This document shows, piece by piece, positions 1-6,578 of a DNA stretch of 14,790 nucleotides. The notes under the pieces are model-generated. The model had not been told where the DNA came from. It made no database searches and saw only the letters and a program-made list of their open reading frames with translations. The position numbers and the translations under genes are program-made. Numbering within the stretch: the stretch's first letter is position 1; every line of letters starts with the position of its first letter. Source of the stretch: an uncultured Clostridia bacterium (lineage in GTDB: Bacteria > Bacillota > Clostridia > Oscillospirales > Ruminococcaceae); the NCBI GenBank assembly GCA_947588775.1, contig CANPZQ010000037.1:1-14790 (forward strand), written 5' to 3'.

Positions 1-125
1 TCATAAATGACCGACCGCTCGTCCTCAAAGAGTTTTGTTCCGCTGTCGTAGGCGAGGGTTCCCCCGCAAGAAACAGTCCACAGGACTGATTTCTTGGCTC
101 CCCCCTCCTGCGCTTGCTGGCGCAT
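1..125 (-). other. Open frame running off the left edge, possibly part of a repeat
   Basis: A minus-strand frame is open from an ATG at 125-123 to the window edge, 41 codons. Its last 18 or so codons (positions 1 to about 55) read LAYDSGTKLFEDERSVIY, which looks protein-like and uses the same G/C-ending codons as the neighbouring genes. The upstream part runs through the first two stem-loops of the repeat cluster, and no ribosome binding site precedes the ATG. The true start of any gene may therefore lie further left, or the frame may be a by-product of the repeat. A plus-strand frame from 3 to 92 is also open, so the strand is not settled. I do not recognise a family and assign no function. 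Confidence 0.25.
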
Positions 126-200
126 GGGGGATTTCGCGCTCTGCGGAGCGCGACAAGGGGCTCCGCCCCTTGACCCTGCGGCCTTTGGAAAAGGCCGGCG
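66..200. repeat. Cluster of five tightly packed stem-loops, REP-like intergenic repeat
   Basis: Five inverted repeats lie almost end to end. (1) 67-96: CAAGAAA and CAGTCC pair with GGACTG and TTTCTTG around a 3-base loop, with one bulged A. (2) 101-130: CCCCC/GGGGG outside TGCGC/GCGCA. (3) 134-153: TCGCGCTC/GAGCGCGA, 8 perfect pairs and a 4-base loop. (4) 154-172: CAAGGGGC/GCCCCTTG, 8 perfect pairs and a 3-base loop. (5) 179-197: CGGCCTTT/AAAGGCCG, 8 perfect pairs and a 3-base loop. The array sits just downstream of the potD stop, so it could slow or end potABCD transcription. No good T-tract follows a hairpin on the potD strand, so a classic intrinsic terminator is not supported. On the plus strand a weak AAACT/AGTTT stem at 201-214 is followed by T-rich sequence. 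Such arrays are known as dispersed repeats in Clostridia; membership of a family here is inference. Confidence 0.7.
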
Positions 201-233
201 AAACTTTTGAGTTTTTTGTTTCGGGGCTTGGGC

Positions 234-1493
234 TCAGAAGCTGTCCCTCTTCTTCTTAATAGCGCGCCTTACGTTCACAAATACCGTCGCGGCAATCAGA
301 CAGACCAGAAATACCGGCACAAACCAGACGTTCGAGCTGTCGATTTTAAGCTGGTTCCAGAGGTTCTGCATATATGCGTTAGCGTCGTCCGAGAGGTTCA
401 CGAATACCTCCGTACGTTCCGCTAAGAATTCGTCGGGCGGATAACGCTTCTCATCGGCCTTTACCTCGTCGTCCAAAAGCTCATACGCCGCGGCGTTCGG
501 TGTCGAATAGCCGACGTACTCGCAGTTCGCAAGCGCGATTTCGGCTTCGCAGAGGAAGTTTATATACATCTCCGCCGCTTCTTTATTTTCGGCGGTCGTG
601 GGAATGCAGATTGCGTCGACGAACCAGTTTGTGCCTTCCTTCGGAATTACATAGGTGAGGTCGGGGTTGTCCTCGCACATAATCACCGCGTCGCCGGCGT
701 AATAGGGAGCGATAGCGGCCGAGCCGCCCTCCATCTTGTCGAAGATTTCGTCCATAACGTAGCCTTGGACGATTTCCTTCTGTTCTTTTAGAATGGAGCC
801 GCATCTGTCGAGCTCGGCGCGGTTTTCGGTGTTTAAGGAGTAGCCGAGGTAGGCCTCCGCGATTCCGAAAGCGTCGCGTGGGTTATTGAACATGAGTATA
901 TTTCCCGCATACTTTTCGTCCCAGAGCGCGCCCCATGAATCTATCTCCTCGTCTATCATCGTGGTGTTGTAGATAATGCATACAACGCCCCAGAGATACG
1001 GAACGGAGTATTCGTCGTCGGGGTCGTACTGTTCATGTAAAAAGCTCGGCATTATATTTGCGAGATTGGGGACGTTATCCCAGTTGATTTTCTGGAGCAT
1101 GTCCTCTTTAATCATCTTTGAAATCATATAGTCGGAGGGGATAACGATGTCGTAGGTCGCGCCGCCCGAGAGGAGCTTCGAGTAGAGGGTTTCGTTCGAG
1201 GCGTAGGTTTTATAGTTTACCTCGATTCCCGTCAACGCCTCAAAGAGCTCGTTTACGTCGACCATCTCGTCGTCGTTTATCGACATATATTCGCCCCAGT
1301 TTGCGACGTTAAGGGTGATTTCCTGTTCCGCGAGCCTCGAGTAGTCGTAGTCCGAGAAGAGCTCGGGGTCGAGGCCGAATTCCTCAAGGATTTCGTCGCG
1401 GGAAACGCTTTCCATGTCCTCTCCCGACGAGCCGCAGCCCGCAAGCGAGAGCATGAGCGCGAAAACGGTTAGTAAAACGACAAGCCTTTTCAT
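234..1493 (-). CDS. potD: Spermidine/putrescine-binding lipoprotein PotD with a C-terminal membrane segment
   Basis: Extracytoplasmic solute-binding protein of the polyamine ABC importer; it captures spermidine or putrescine and delivers it to PotB/PotC. The 419-residue product starts with a lipoprotein signal peptide: a basic MKR, a hydrophobic stretch and the lipobox LAGC with Cys20 as the lipidation site. The PotD-like fold runs from about residue 57 to 385. Visible family signatures are NWGEY (65-69), SNETLYSKL, YDIVIPSDY, VPYLWG, PKEG, and GYSTPNAAA. Residues 391-408 form a hydrophobic helix followed by RRAIKKKR, so the C-terminus is probably a cytoplasmic anchor. That extension is absent from E. 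coli PotD, which is about 350 residues. The ATG overlaps the potC stop as ATGA, so translation is coupled. Residues after the lipobox (21-56) are an acidic linker. Family assignment is firm; which polyamine is preferred cannot be told. Confidence 0.96.
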   Translation of the reverse strand: MKRLVVLLTVFALMLSLAGCGSSGEDMESVSRDEILEEFGLDPELFSDYDYSRLAEQEITLNVANWGEYMSINDDEMVDVNELFEALTGIEVNYKTYASNETLYSKLLSGGATYDIVIPSDYMISKMIKEDMLQKINWDNVPNLANIMPSFLHEQYDPDDEYSVPYLWGVVCIIYNTTMIDEEIDSWGALWDEKYAGNILMFNNPRDAFGIAEAYLGYSLNTENRAELDRCGSILKEQKEIVQGYVMDEIFDKMEGGSAAIAPYYAGDAVIMCEDNPDLTYVIPKEGTNWFVDAICIPTTAENKEAAEMYINFLCEAEIALANCEYVGYSTPNAAAYELLDDEVKADEKRYPPDEFLAERTEVFVNLSDDANAYMQNLWNQLKIDSSNVWFVPVFLVCLIAATVFVNVRRAIKKKRDSF

Positions 1494-2323
1494 TTTACGC
1501 GTCCACCGTCCTTTCTTGCGGCCCTTGAAAGGGCGATGTCGCGGCGGAGCCTGCGGTTTTCGAGGATATTTCTTACAACCATTATCGCCGAGATAACAAC
1601 GAATATAATCGCCGAGAGGGCGTTTATCTTCGGGGAAACCTTGACCCTCGTCATCGATTCAATCGTTACCGACAGCGGTTCCACGCGGGTTCCGGAGGTA
1701 AAGTATGAAACGACGAAGTCGTCGACGGAATACGTCATCGCCATAAGGAAGCCCGAGAAGATTCCCGGCATTATTTCGGGGATAACGGCCTTAAAGAACG
1801 CCTGACGCGGGTTGCAGCCGAGATCCTGAGCGGCCTCGACGAGGTTCGGGTTCATCGCCCGAAGCTTCGGCAGGACGTTGTATATTACATACGGCACGTC
1901 GAAGGATATATGCGCTAAAATAAGCGTCGCGAAGCCGAACTGAAGATGAAAATGGGTCGCGAAGAACCGAAACAGAATCATCAGCGAGATACCCATGATA
2001 ATTTCGGGGTTGATTACGGGGATATACGTCGCGCCCATTAAAACGGCTCGTCCCGTCTTTTTCATCGAATGAATCCCGAGAGCGGCCATTGTCCCGAGAA
2101 CCGTCGCAAAGACGGAGGCGCAGACCGCAACTATGACTGTGTTAAGGAGCGCGGTCAGAATCCTCTCGTCGCGGAACAAATCCGCGTACCAGTGAAACGT
2201 AAAGCCGGTCCAGTTTGCGCGGGATTTCGACTGATTGAAGGAAAAGACAATCAGAACGAGAATCGGAAGGTATAAAAATACGTAGAGCGCGTACATGTAA
2301 ATCTTAGAATAAACGCTTTTCAC
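1490..2323 (-). CDS. potC: Polyamine ABC transporter permease PotC
   Basis: Inner-membrane permease subunit of the spermidine/putrescine importer, pairing with PotB to form the channel. The 277 residues contain about six hydrophobic segments, the first near residues 10-30. The cytoplasmic EAA loop that contacts the ATPase is clear at 163-169 (EAAQDLG), followed by the usual G/P-rich stretch ending MPGIFSGF. The PotC-type sequence SVDDFV follows, and length fits the family. The start is GTG at 2323-2321, chosen because a GGAGGAGG ribosome binding site lies just upstream inside the end of potB, and because the GTG overlaps the potB stop as GTGA. The 3' end overlaps the potD ATG. Third gene of potABCD. 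Confidence 0.96.
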   Translation of the reverse strand: MKSVYSKIYMYALYVFLYLPILVLIVFSFNQSKSRANWTGFTFHWYADLFRDERILTALLNTVIVAVCASVFATVLGTMAALGIHSMKKTGRAVLMGATYIPVINPEIIMGISLMILFRFFATHFHLQFGFATLILAHISFDVPYVIYNVLPKLRAMNPNLVEAAQDLGCNPRQAFFKAVIPEIMPGIFSGFLMAMTYSVDDFVVSYFTSGTRVEPLSVTIESMTRVKVSPKINALSAIIFVVISAIMVVRNILENRRLRRDIALSRAARKDGGRVK

Positions 2324-3129
2324 AGTATAACATCCTCCTCCGAACCGAACTGATTAAACAGGCTCATCATAAACAGCACTATAATCATAAGAACAAGAGC
2401 CATCGCCGAGCCGAGATGGGGGTTATAGGAGTTGCCCGAGAACTGCATTTCGATTATGTCGCCGATAAGGTCGTTAGTTCCGCCGCCGAGCATTCTCGAG
2501 ATGATGAAGGTAGAAACCGACGGCACGAAAACCGCGATAACTCCGGTCGAAATTCCGGGCATTGAGAGCGGAAGAAGAACCTTTCTCACAAGCCTGATTT
2601 TATTCGAGCCGAGGTCCTGAGCCGCTTCGATAACGCTCTGGTCGATTTTCGCCATCACCGAGTAGAGCGGCAGAATCATAAACGGCAGATAGTTATATAC
2701 CATTCCGAGAATTACCGCCCCCGAGTTGTTAATAAGGTTATACGGGCCGAGGCCGATAAGCCCGAAGAGCTTGTTAATAAGGCCGTTCTGCTCAAGAAGC
2801 GTCATCCACGCGTAGGTGCGAAGAAGGAAGTTTATCCACATAGGCACCATCAGCAGAACTATAAGGGTGGACTGGTTTATCGCGCTTGCGCGGGAGATTA
2901 TATATGCCGCCGGAAAGGCGATTAAAAGACAGATTACGGTGGCGATTATCGCAAAGAGAATCGAGCGGAAGAGAACCGCCATGTAATCCGACATCGCGAA
3001 GATGTTTTCGAGGGTCAATTTACCGTCGGAGTCGGTCATTGCAAAGCCAACCACCAACCCAAGCGGGACGACGGTGAATATAAGCACCCAGACGGCGTAG
3101 GGGATAGCGAGAGCCTTCGGAGCCTTCAT
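2320..3129 (-). CDS. potB: Polyamine ABC transporter permease PotB
   Basis: Membrane permease partner of PotC. The 269-residue product has a hydrophobic N-terminal helix (about residues 9-30), several further membrane segments, and the EAA loop at 168-174 (EAAQDLG) that docks on PotA. The motif NFLLRTYAW, typical of PotB/PotH permeases, is at about 100-108. The ATG directly abuts the potA stop (TAG then ATG), with GGAGG a few bases upstream inside the end of potA. The C-terminus overlaps the potC GTG by four bases. Length is usual for the family. The similar EAA loops of PotB and PotC reflect the paralogous pair rather than a recent duplication. Confidence 0.96.
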   Translation of the reverse strand: MKAPKALAIPYAVWVLIFTVVPLGLVVGFAMTDSDGKLTLENIFAMSDYMAVLFRSILFAIIATVICLLIAFPAAYIISRASAINQSTLIVLLMVPMWINFLLRTYAWMTLLEQNGLINKLFGLIGLGPYNLINNSGAVILGMVYNYLPFMILPLYSVMAKIDQSVIEAAQDLGSNKIRLVRKVLLPLSMPGISTGVIAVFVPSVSTFIISRMLGGGTNDLIGDIIEMQFSGNSYNPHLGSAMALVLMIIVLFMMSLFNQFGSEEDVIL

Positions 3130-4176
3130 CTATTCGTCCTCCGTCTTGTGCATAATGTGGATGTCCTCCGGCGTTATGTTCATGCCGATTATCGAGCCGA
3201 CCTCCTCGCTTCGGGTCGACTGGATTATCCACTTATATCCGAGAGCGTCTACGGTTATTTCGTAGTGAACGCCCTTGAACACTATATTTTCGACAACGCC
3301 GACAATCGCGCCCTCCTTCTGGGGGACGACCTTGATGTCCTCGGGGCGGATAACTACGTCGACGAGCTCGTCCTTTTCAAAGCCCTTGTCCACGCAGACA
3401 AATTCCCTTCCCGCGAATTCGACCGCGAAATCGCGGCGCATAATTCCGTCGATGATGTTCGATTCGCCGATAAAGTCCGCCACAAAGGCGTTCTTCGGCT
3501 CGTTGTAAATGTCCTGCGGAGTGCCTATCTGCTGAATCATGCCGTCCCGCATAACGACTACGGTGTCCGACATGGTAAGAGCCTCCTCCTGGTCGTGCGT
3601 GACATAGATAAACGTAATCTCGAGGTCCTGCTGCATTCTCTTAAGCTCAATCTGCATGTCCTTTCTGAGCTTAAGGTCCAAGGCTCCGAGAGGCTCGTCC
3701 AATAAGAGCACCTTCGGGCGGTTTACGAGAGCGCGCGCGATGGCGATTCTCTGCTGCTGTCCGCCCGAGAGCGAGTTGATTGAACGCTTCTCGTAGCCGC
3801 GCATATTCACAAGCTCGAGCATCTGCGCGACCCGCTTTTTAATCTCGTCCTCCGGAAGCTTCTGAATCCTGAGTCCGAACGCGATGTTCTCGAAGATGTT
3901 AAGGTGAGGAAACAGCGCGTACTTCTGAAACACGGTGTTGACCTGCCGCTTATGGGGAGGAAGATTTTTGATATTAACACCGTTAAAAAATAGCTCACCG
4001 CTCGCCATTTCGGCAAAGCCCCCGATGATACGCAGGGTTGTAGTCTTGCCGCAACCCGACGGCCCCAGAAGAGTTACGAACTGCTTGTCGATGATGTCGA
4101 GGGAGATGTTCTTTAGGATTTTCTCCCCGTCGTACTCAACGACGGCGTTTCGCAAACTGATGATAGTATTTTCCAA
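3130..4176 (-). CDS. potA: Polyamine ABC transporter ATP-binding protein PotA
   Basis: ATPase that powers polyamine import. The 348 residues show every hallmark of an ABC domain: Walker A GPSGCGKT (38-45), Q-loop near Gln84, signature LSGGQQQR (136-143), Walker B VLLLDEP (156-162) with Glu161 as the catalytic base, D-loop ALD (165-167) and the switch His194. A C-terminal TOBE-type regulatory domain occupies roughly 270-345, which is usual for PotA. The start is TTG at 4176-4174: an in-frame stop immediately precedes it, AGGAG lies about 10 bases upstream, and the next in-frame Met is residue 57, after Walker A. It is the first gene of potABCD and is transcribed from a strong promoter about 65 bases upstream. 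A less favoured TTG start may lower its yield relative to the permeases. Confidence 0.97.
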   Translation of the reverse strand: MENTIISLRNAVVEYDGEKILKNISLDIIDKQFVTLLGPSGCGKTTTLRIIGGFAEMASGELFFNGVNIKNLPPHKRQVNTVFQKYALFPHLNIFENIAFGLRIQKLPEDEIKKRVAQMLELVNMRGYEKRSINSLSGGQQQRIAIARALVNRPKVLLLDEPLGALDLKLRKDMQIELKRMQQDLEITFIYVTHDQEEALTMSDTVVVMRDGMIQQIGTPQDIYNEPKNAFVADFIGESNIIDGIMRRDFAVEFAGREFVCVDKGFEKDELVDVVIRPEDIKVVPQKEGAIVGVVENIVFKGVHYEITVDALGYKWIIQSTRSEEVGSIIGMNITPEDIHIMHKTEDE

Positions 4177-4242
4177 TTACTTTCTTCTCCTTTGCAAAAT
4201 ATGTAATTTTCCGCGGACATTTGGACATTATCCGACGGCTAC

Positions 4243-4271
4243 ATTATAATACATTTTTCCGGGGTTTACAA
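4243..4271 (-). promoter_or_regulatory. Sigma-A promoter for potABCD
   Basis: On the minus strand, TTGTAA (plus positions 4266-4271) and a perfect TATAAT (4243-4248) are separated by exactly 17 bases. Transcription would start near 4236, giving a leader of about 60 bases before the potA TTG. The surrounding DNA is AT-rich, unlike the flanking genes. This is a prediction from consensus match and position. Confidence 0.8.
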
Positions 4272-4338
4272 TAAGTAACGAATAATTTTTCATTTCATAC
4301 AAAAATCGACTTCCCGCGGGGGATTCTTTTTTAAAAAT

Positions 4339-4355
4339 GAACAAAAGATTTGTTC
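4339..4355. promoter_or_regulatory. Inverted repeat between the divergent promoters, candidate operator
   Basis: GAACAAAAGATTTGTTC is a perfect 7-base inverted repeat around a 3-base centre. It ends eight bases before the -35 of the murD promoter. Its placement suits a regulator binding site, for example an activator or repressor of the plus-strand operon. It is not a LexA box, because the half-sites are too far apart. No regulator gene is in the window to pair with it. AT-rich DNA yields such repeats by chance, hence modest confidence. Confidence 0.35.
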
Positions 4356-4363
4356 CCGGGAGG

Positions 4364-4392
4364 TTGAAATTTTCAAAAAAGTATTATATAAT
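4364..4392 (+). promoter_or_regulatory. Sigma-A promoter for the murD-dnaE operon
   Basis: TTGAAA (4364-4369) and a perfect TATAAT (4387-4392) are 17 bases apart, an almost ideal housekeeping promoter. Transcription would start near 4399, leaving a leader of about 55 bases before the murD ATG. The -35 is embedded in a 13-base inverted repeat, TTGAAATTTTCAA (4364-4376), which could be an operator or chance. The leader has a GC-rich patch, 4403-4429, that can form a weak interrupted hairpin. Confidence 0.85.
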
Positions 4393-4454
4393 AGATACGA
4401 AGCCCGGGCGGGGAGCATAACCCTGCCGGAAATACGTTGAGAGGATATGTTTCA

Positions 4455-5843
4455 ATGAGCAAAACAGCACGCTTTTTCGAGGGACTTAAGGACAAAAAAG
4501 TCGCCTTTATCGGCACCGGAGTGAGCCACAACGAGCTTATCCGCCTGTTTTTATCGAAGGGAATAGACGTGACGGTTCTCGATAAAAAGCCCGCCGAAGC
4601 CTACGATTCGGAGCTTTTAAAGAGCCTTGACGGCGCGAAGTTCATAACCGGCGGCGGCTATCTCGATTCGCTCGAGGACTTCGACGTCGTATACCGCACC
4701 CCCGGAATGTACTATAACCACCCCCGCCTTGTCGAAGCGCGGGAGCACGGAGTTGTTATAACGAGCGAGATGGAGAGCTTTTTCGAGCTCTGTCCCTGCC
4801 GGATATTCGCCGTTACCGGTTCCGACGGAAAGACCACCACGACCACCCTTATCTCGGAATTTCTGAAAGCCGAGGGCTATACCGTCTGGCTCGGCGGGAA
4901 TATCGGAAAGGCCCTTCTTCCGCGAATCGAGAGCATCTCTGAGGACGACTACGCAGTCGTCGAGCTTTCAAGCTTCCAGCTTATTTCGATGCGCCAGTCG
5001 CCCGACGTCGCGGTGATAACGAATATCGCCCCGAACCACCTCGACGTCCACGGGACGATGGAGGAGTACATCTCCGCAAAATGCAACATCTTAGACCACC
5101 AGAGCGCGTTTTCGCGCACCGTCCTGAACCTCGACAACCCCGAAACGATGAAGCTCCGCGACAGGGTTCGCGGGAGCCTGAGCCTCTTTTCGCGGAAGGA
5201 AAAGCCGGAGGTCGGGGCGTATGTCGACGCGGGCGGGGTTCTCTGCTATTCCGACGGCAGGAAGTCGGTGAAAATCATCCCCGCCGCCGAAATAAGAATC
5301 CCCGGCGTTCACAACGTCGAAAACTACCTTGCCGCAATATCGGCCGTCTGGGGCGACGTTTCGGTCGGGTCGATCTGCAAGGTCGCGCGGTCCTTCGGCG
5401 GGGTCGAGCACAGGATTGAGTTCGTCCGCGAGTTTAACGGCGTTAAATATTACAACGATTCAATCGCCTCGAGCCCGACGCGGGTAATCGCGGGGCTTCG
5501 CTCCTTCGGGAGGAGGATTATCGTAATCGCCGGAGGCTATGACAAAAAAATTCCCTTCGAGCCGCTCGCAGGGCCGGTCAACGAATTTGTAAAGGTGCTT
5601 ATACTTATGGGGGCGACCGCCGATAAAATCGAAAAGGCCGTTACCGACACCCCGCTTTACGACCCCGAAAAGCTTAAAATCCTCCGCGCTTCGTCGATGA
5701 GAGAGGCGGTTGAGCTCGCAAGGGGCGAGGCCGAAGAGGGCGACGTTGTGTCGCTTTCGCCCGCATGCGCGTCGTTTGACATGTATCCGAACTTCGAGGC
5801 GCGGGGCCGCGACTTCAAGGCGATAGTCAATTCCTTAAAATGA
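4455..5843 (+). CDS. murD: UDP-N-acetylmuramoyl-L-alanine--D-glutamate ligase MurD
   Basis: Cytoplasmic Mur ligase that adds D-glutamate to UDP-MurNAc-L-Ala using ATP, an essential step of peptidoglycan precursor synthesis. From the ATG at 4455 it has 462 residues. The N-terminal Rossmann-like UDP-binding domain includes GTGVSHNELIRLF. The central ATPase domain has the P-loop GSDGKTTT (122-129), then NIAPNHLDVHG and the YISAK segment expected to carry the carbamylated lysine. The C-terminal ligase domain shows GVEHRIEF, NDSIASSP, GGYDKK and SPACASFDMYPNFEARG, all MurD signatures. A TTG six codons upstream (4437) is in frame, but the ATG is preferred because GAGAGG sits at 4439-4444. It is first in the operon and overlaps the next gene as ATGA. 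It lies outside any mra/dcw cluster visible here. Confidence 0.97.
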   Translation: MSKTARFFEGLKDKKVAFIGTGVSHNELIRLFLSKGIDVTVLDKKPAEAYDSELLKSLDGAKFITGGGYLDSLEDFDVVYRTPGMYYNHPRLVEAREHGVVITSEMESFFELCPCRIFAVTGSDGKTTTTTLISEFLKAEGYTVWLGGNIGKALLPRIESISEDDYAVVELSSFQLISMRQSPDVAVITNIAPNHLDVHGTMEEYISAKCNILDHQSAFSRTVLNLDNPETMKLRDRVRGSLSLFSRKEKPEVGAYVDAGGVLCYSDGRKSVKIIPAAEIRIPGVHNVENYLAAISAVWGDVSVGSICKVARSFGGVEHRIEFVREFNGVKYYNDSIASSPTRVIAGLRSFGRRIIVIAGGYDKKIPFEPLAGPVNEFVKVLILMGATADKIEKAVTDTPLYDPEKLKILRASSMREAVELARGEAEEGDVVSLSPACASFDMYPNFEARGRDFKAIVNSLK

Positions 5844-6562
5844 TTAAACTGCTTGACAACTACGACTGCTCGGGGCTGCGGCAATCCCACTATTCGGGGC
5901 TTATTCGCGCGCATTTTGAAACATACGGCGCGGGCTACGATTTTTGCCGCTTTTACGGGATAAGCTACCGAAAGCCCGTCGGCGCGGTATGCGTTTTCAA
6001 CGGGAGCGCGGTCGCGGACTTCTGCTCGGAATCAAAGCTTCGCGACGCGCGCCGCGAGCTCTCGGAGTTTATAGAATTCGTTTCCCCCGAGAGCATAGAG
6101 CTGCCGCCGGAGCTTGTCCCGAGGCAGGGCTTTTCGGGATATACGGGCGTCATGCGGACGTTTTTTGAGATTTCGCCCGCCGAAACCTCCGAGGGGATAT
6201 TTGCCCCGCCGCCGGAGGCCGTTTTCAACACCGCGCTCCGTGAAAGCGGCGCAAACTACGGCCTTTGGCTAACCGACACCATGAAGCGGGTAAATTCGCG
6301 GCGTTCCGCGCTTTACGGCTATGAATCGTCGGTGCTGACGGTAAGGTTTTCCGATTCCGGAAACGCGTACATAACCGACGTCCGCACCCCGCCGGAGGAC
6401 AGGGGAAAGGGCTATGCCCGAAGGCTCCTCGGAGCGGCGGCAAAAATCCTCGCCGACAGCGGAATGAGCGCGTATTTGAGCGCGCGGGAGGAAGCCGCGG
6501 GCTACTACCGCCATATAGGCTGTAAAGAAATCGCAAGCGACAGAATTTTCATAAAAAAATAA
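5840..6562 (+). CDS. GNAT-family N-acetyltransferase, possibly with two GNAT-like halves
   Basis: Predicted acetyl-CoA-dependent acyltransferase of 240 residues; the substrate is unknown. The C-terminal third is a recognisable GNAT domain: the strand LTVRFSDSG, then ITDVRTPPEDRGKGYARRLL with the acetyl-CoA pyrophosphate loop RGKGYA (188-193), and the late YYRHIGC segment near 222-228. The N-terminal 150 residues show no clear family motif to me. Their length would fit a degenerate second GNAT-like fold, as in other tandem GNAT proteins, but this is inference. The ATG overlaps the murD stop (ATGA) and has no good ribosome binding site, so translation probably depends on murD. Coupling to murD hints at a cell-envelope or amino-sugar substrate, without proof. 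Confidence 0.8.
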   Translation: MIKLLDNYDCSGLRQSHYSGLIRAHFETYGAGYDFCRFYGISYRKPVGAVCVFNGSAVADFCSESKLRDARRELSEFIEFVSPESIELPPELVPRQGFSGYTGVMRTFFEISPAETSEGIFAPPPEAVFNTALRESGANYGLWLTDTMKRVNSRRSALYGYESSVLTVRFSDSGNAYITDVRTPPEDRGKGYARRLLGAAAKILADSGMSAYLSAREEAAGYYRHIGCKEIASDRIFIKK

Positions 6563-6578
6563 CGGGAGTACAACTGAC

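Noticed and set aside
150..236. Classic intrinsic terminator for potABCD
   Set aside because: Strong stems exist, but no T-tract follows any of them on the minus strand. The structures are better described as a repeat array.
3148..3705. A 185-codon open frame on the plus strand, antisense to potA
   Set aside because: potA on the other strand has every ABC motif. The antisense frame has no known family features, and it is explained by G/C-rich third positions that remove stops from the opposite strand.
4339..4355. LexA box
   Set aside because: The half-sites GAAC and GTTC are present but separated by nine bases instead of four.
4437..4454. Upstream TTG start for murD
   Set aside because: The ribosome binding site GAGAGG lies at 4439-4444, downstream of the start of this TTG, so it can only serve the ATG at 4455.
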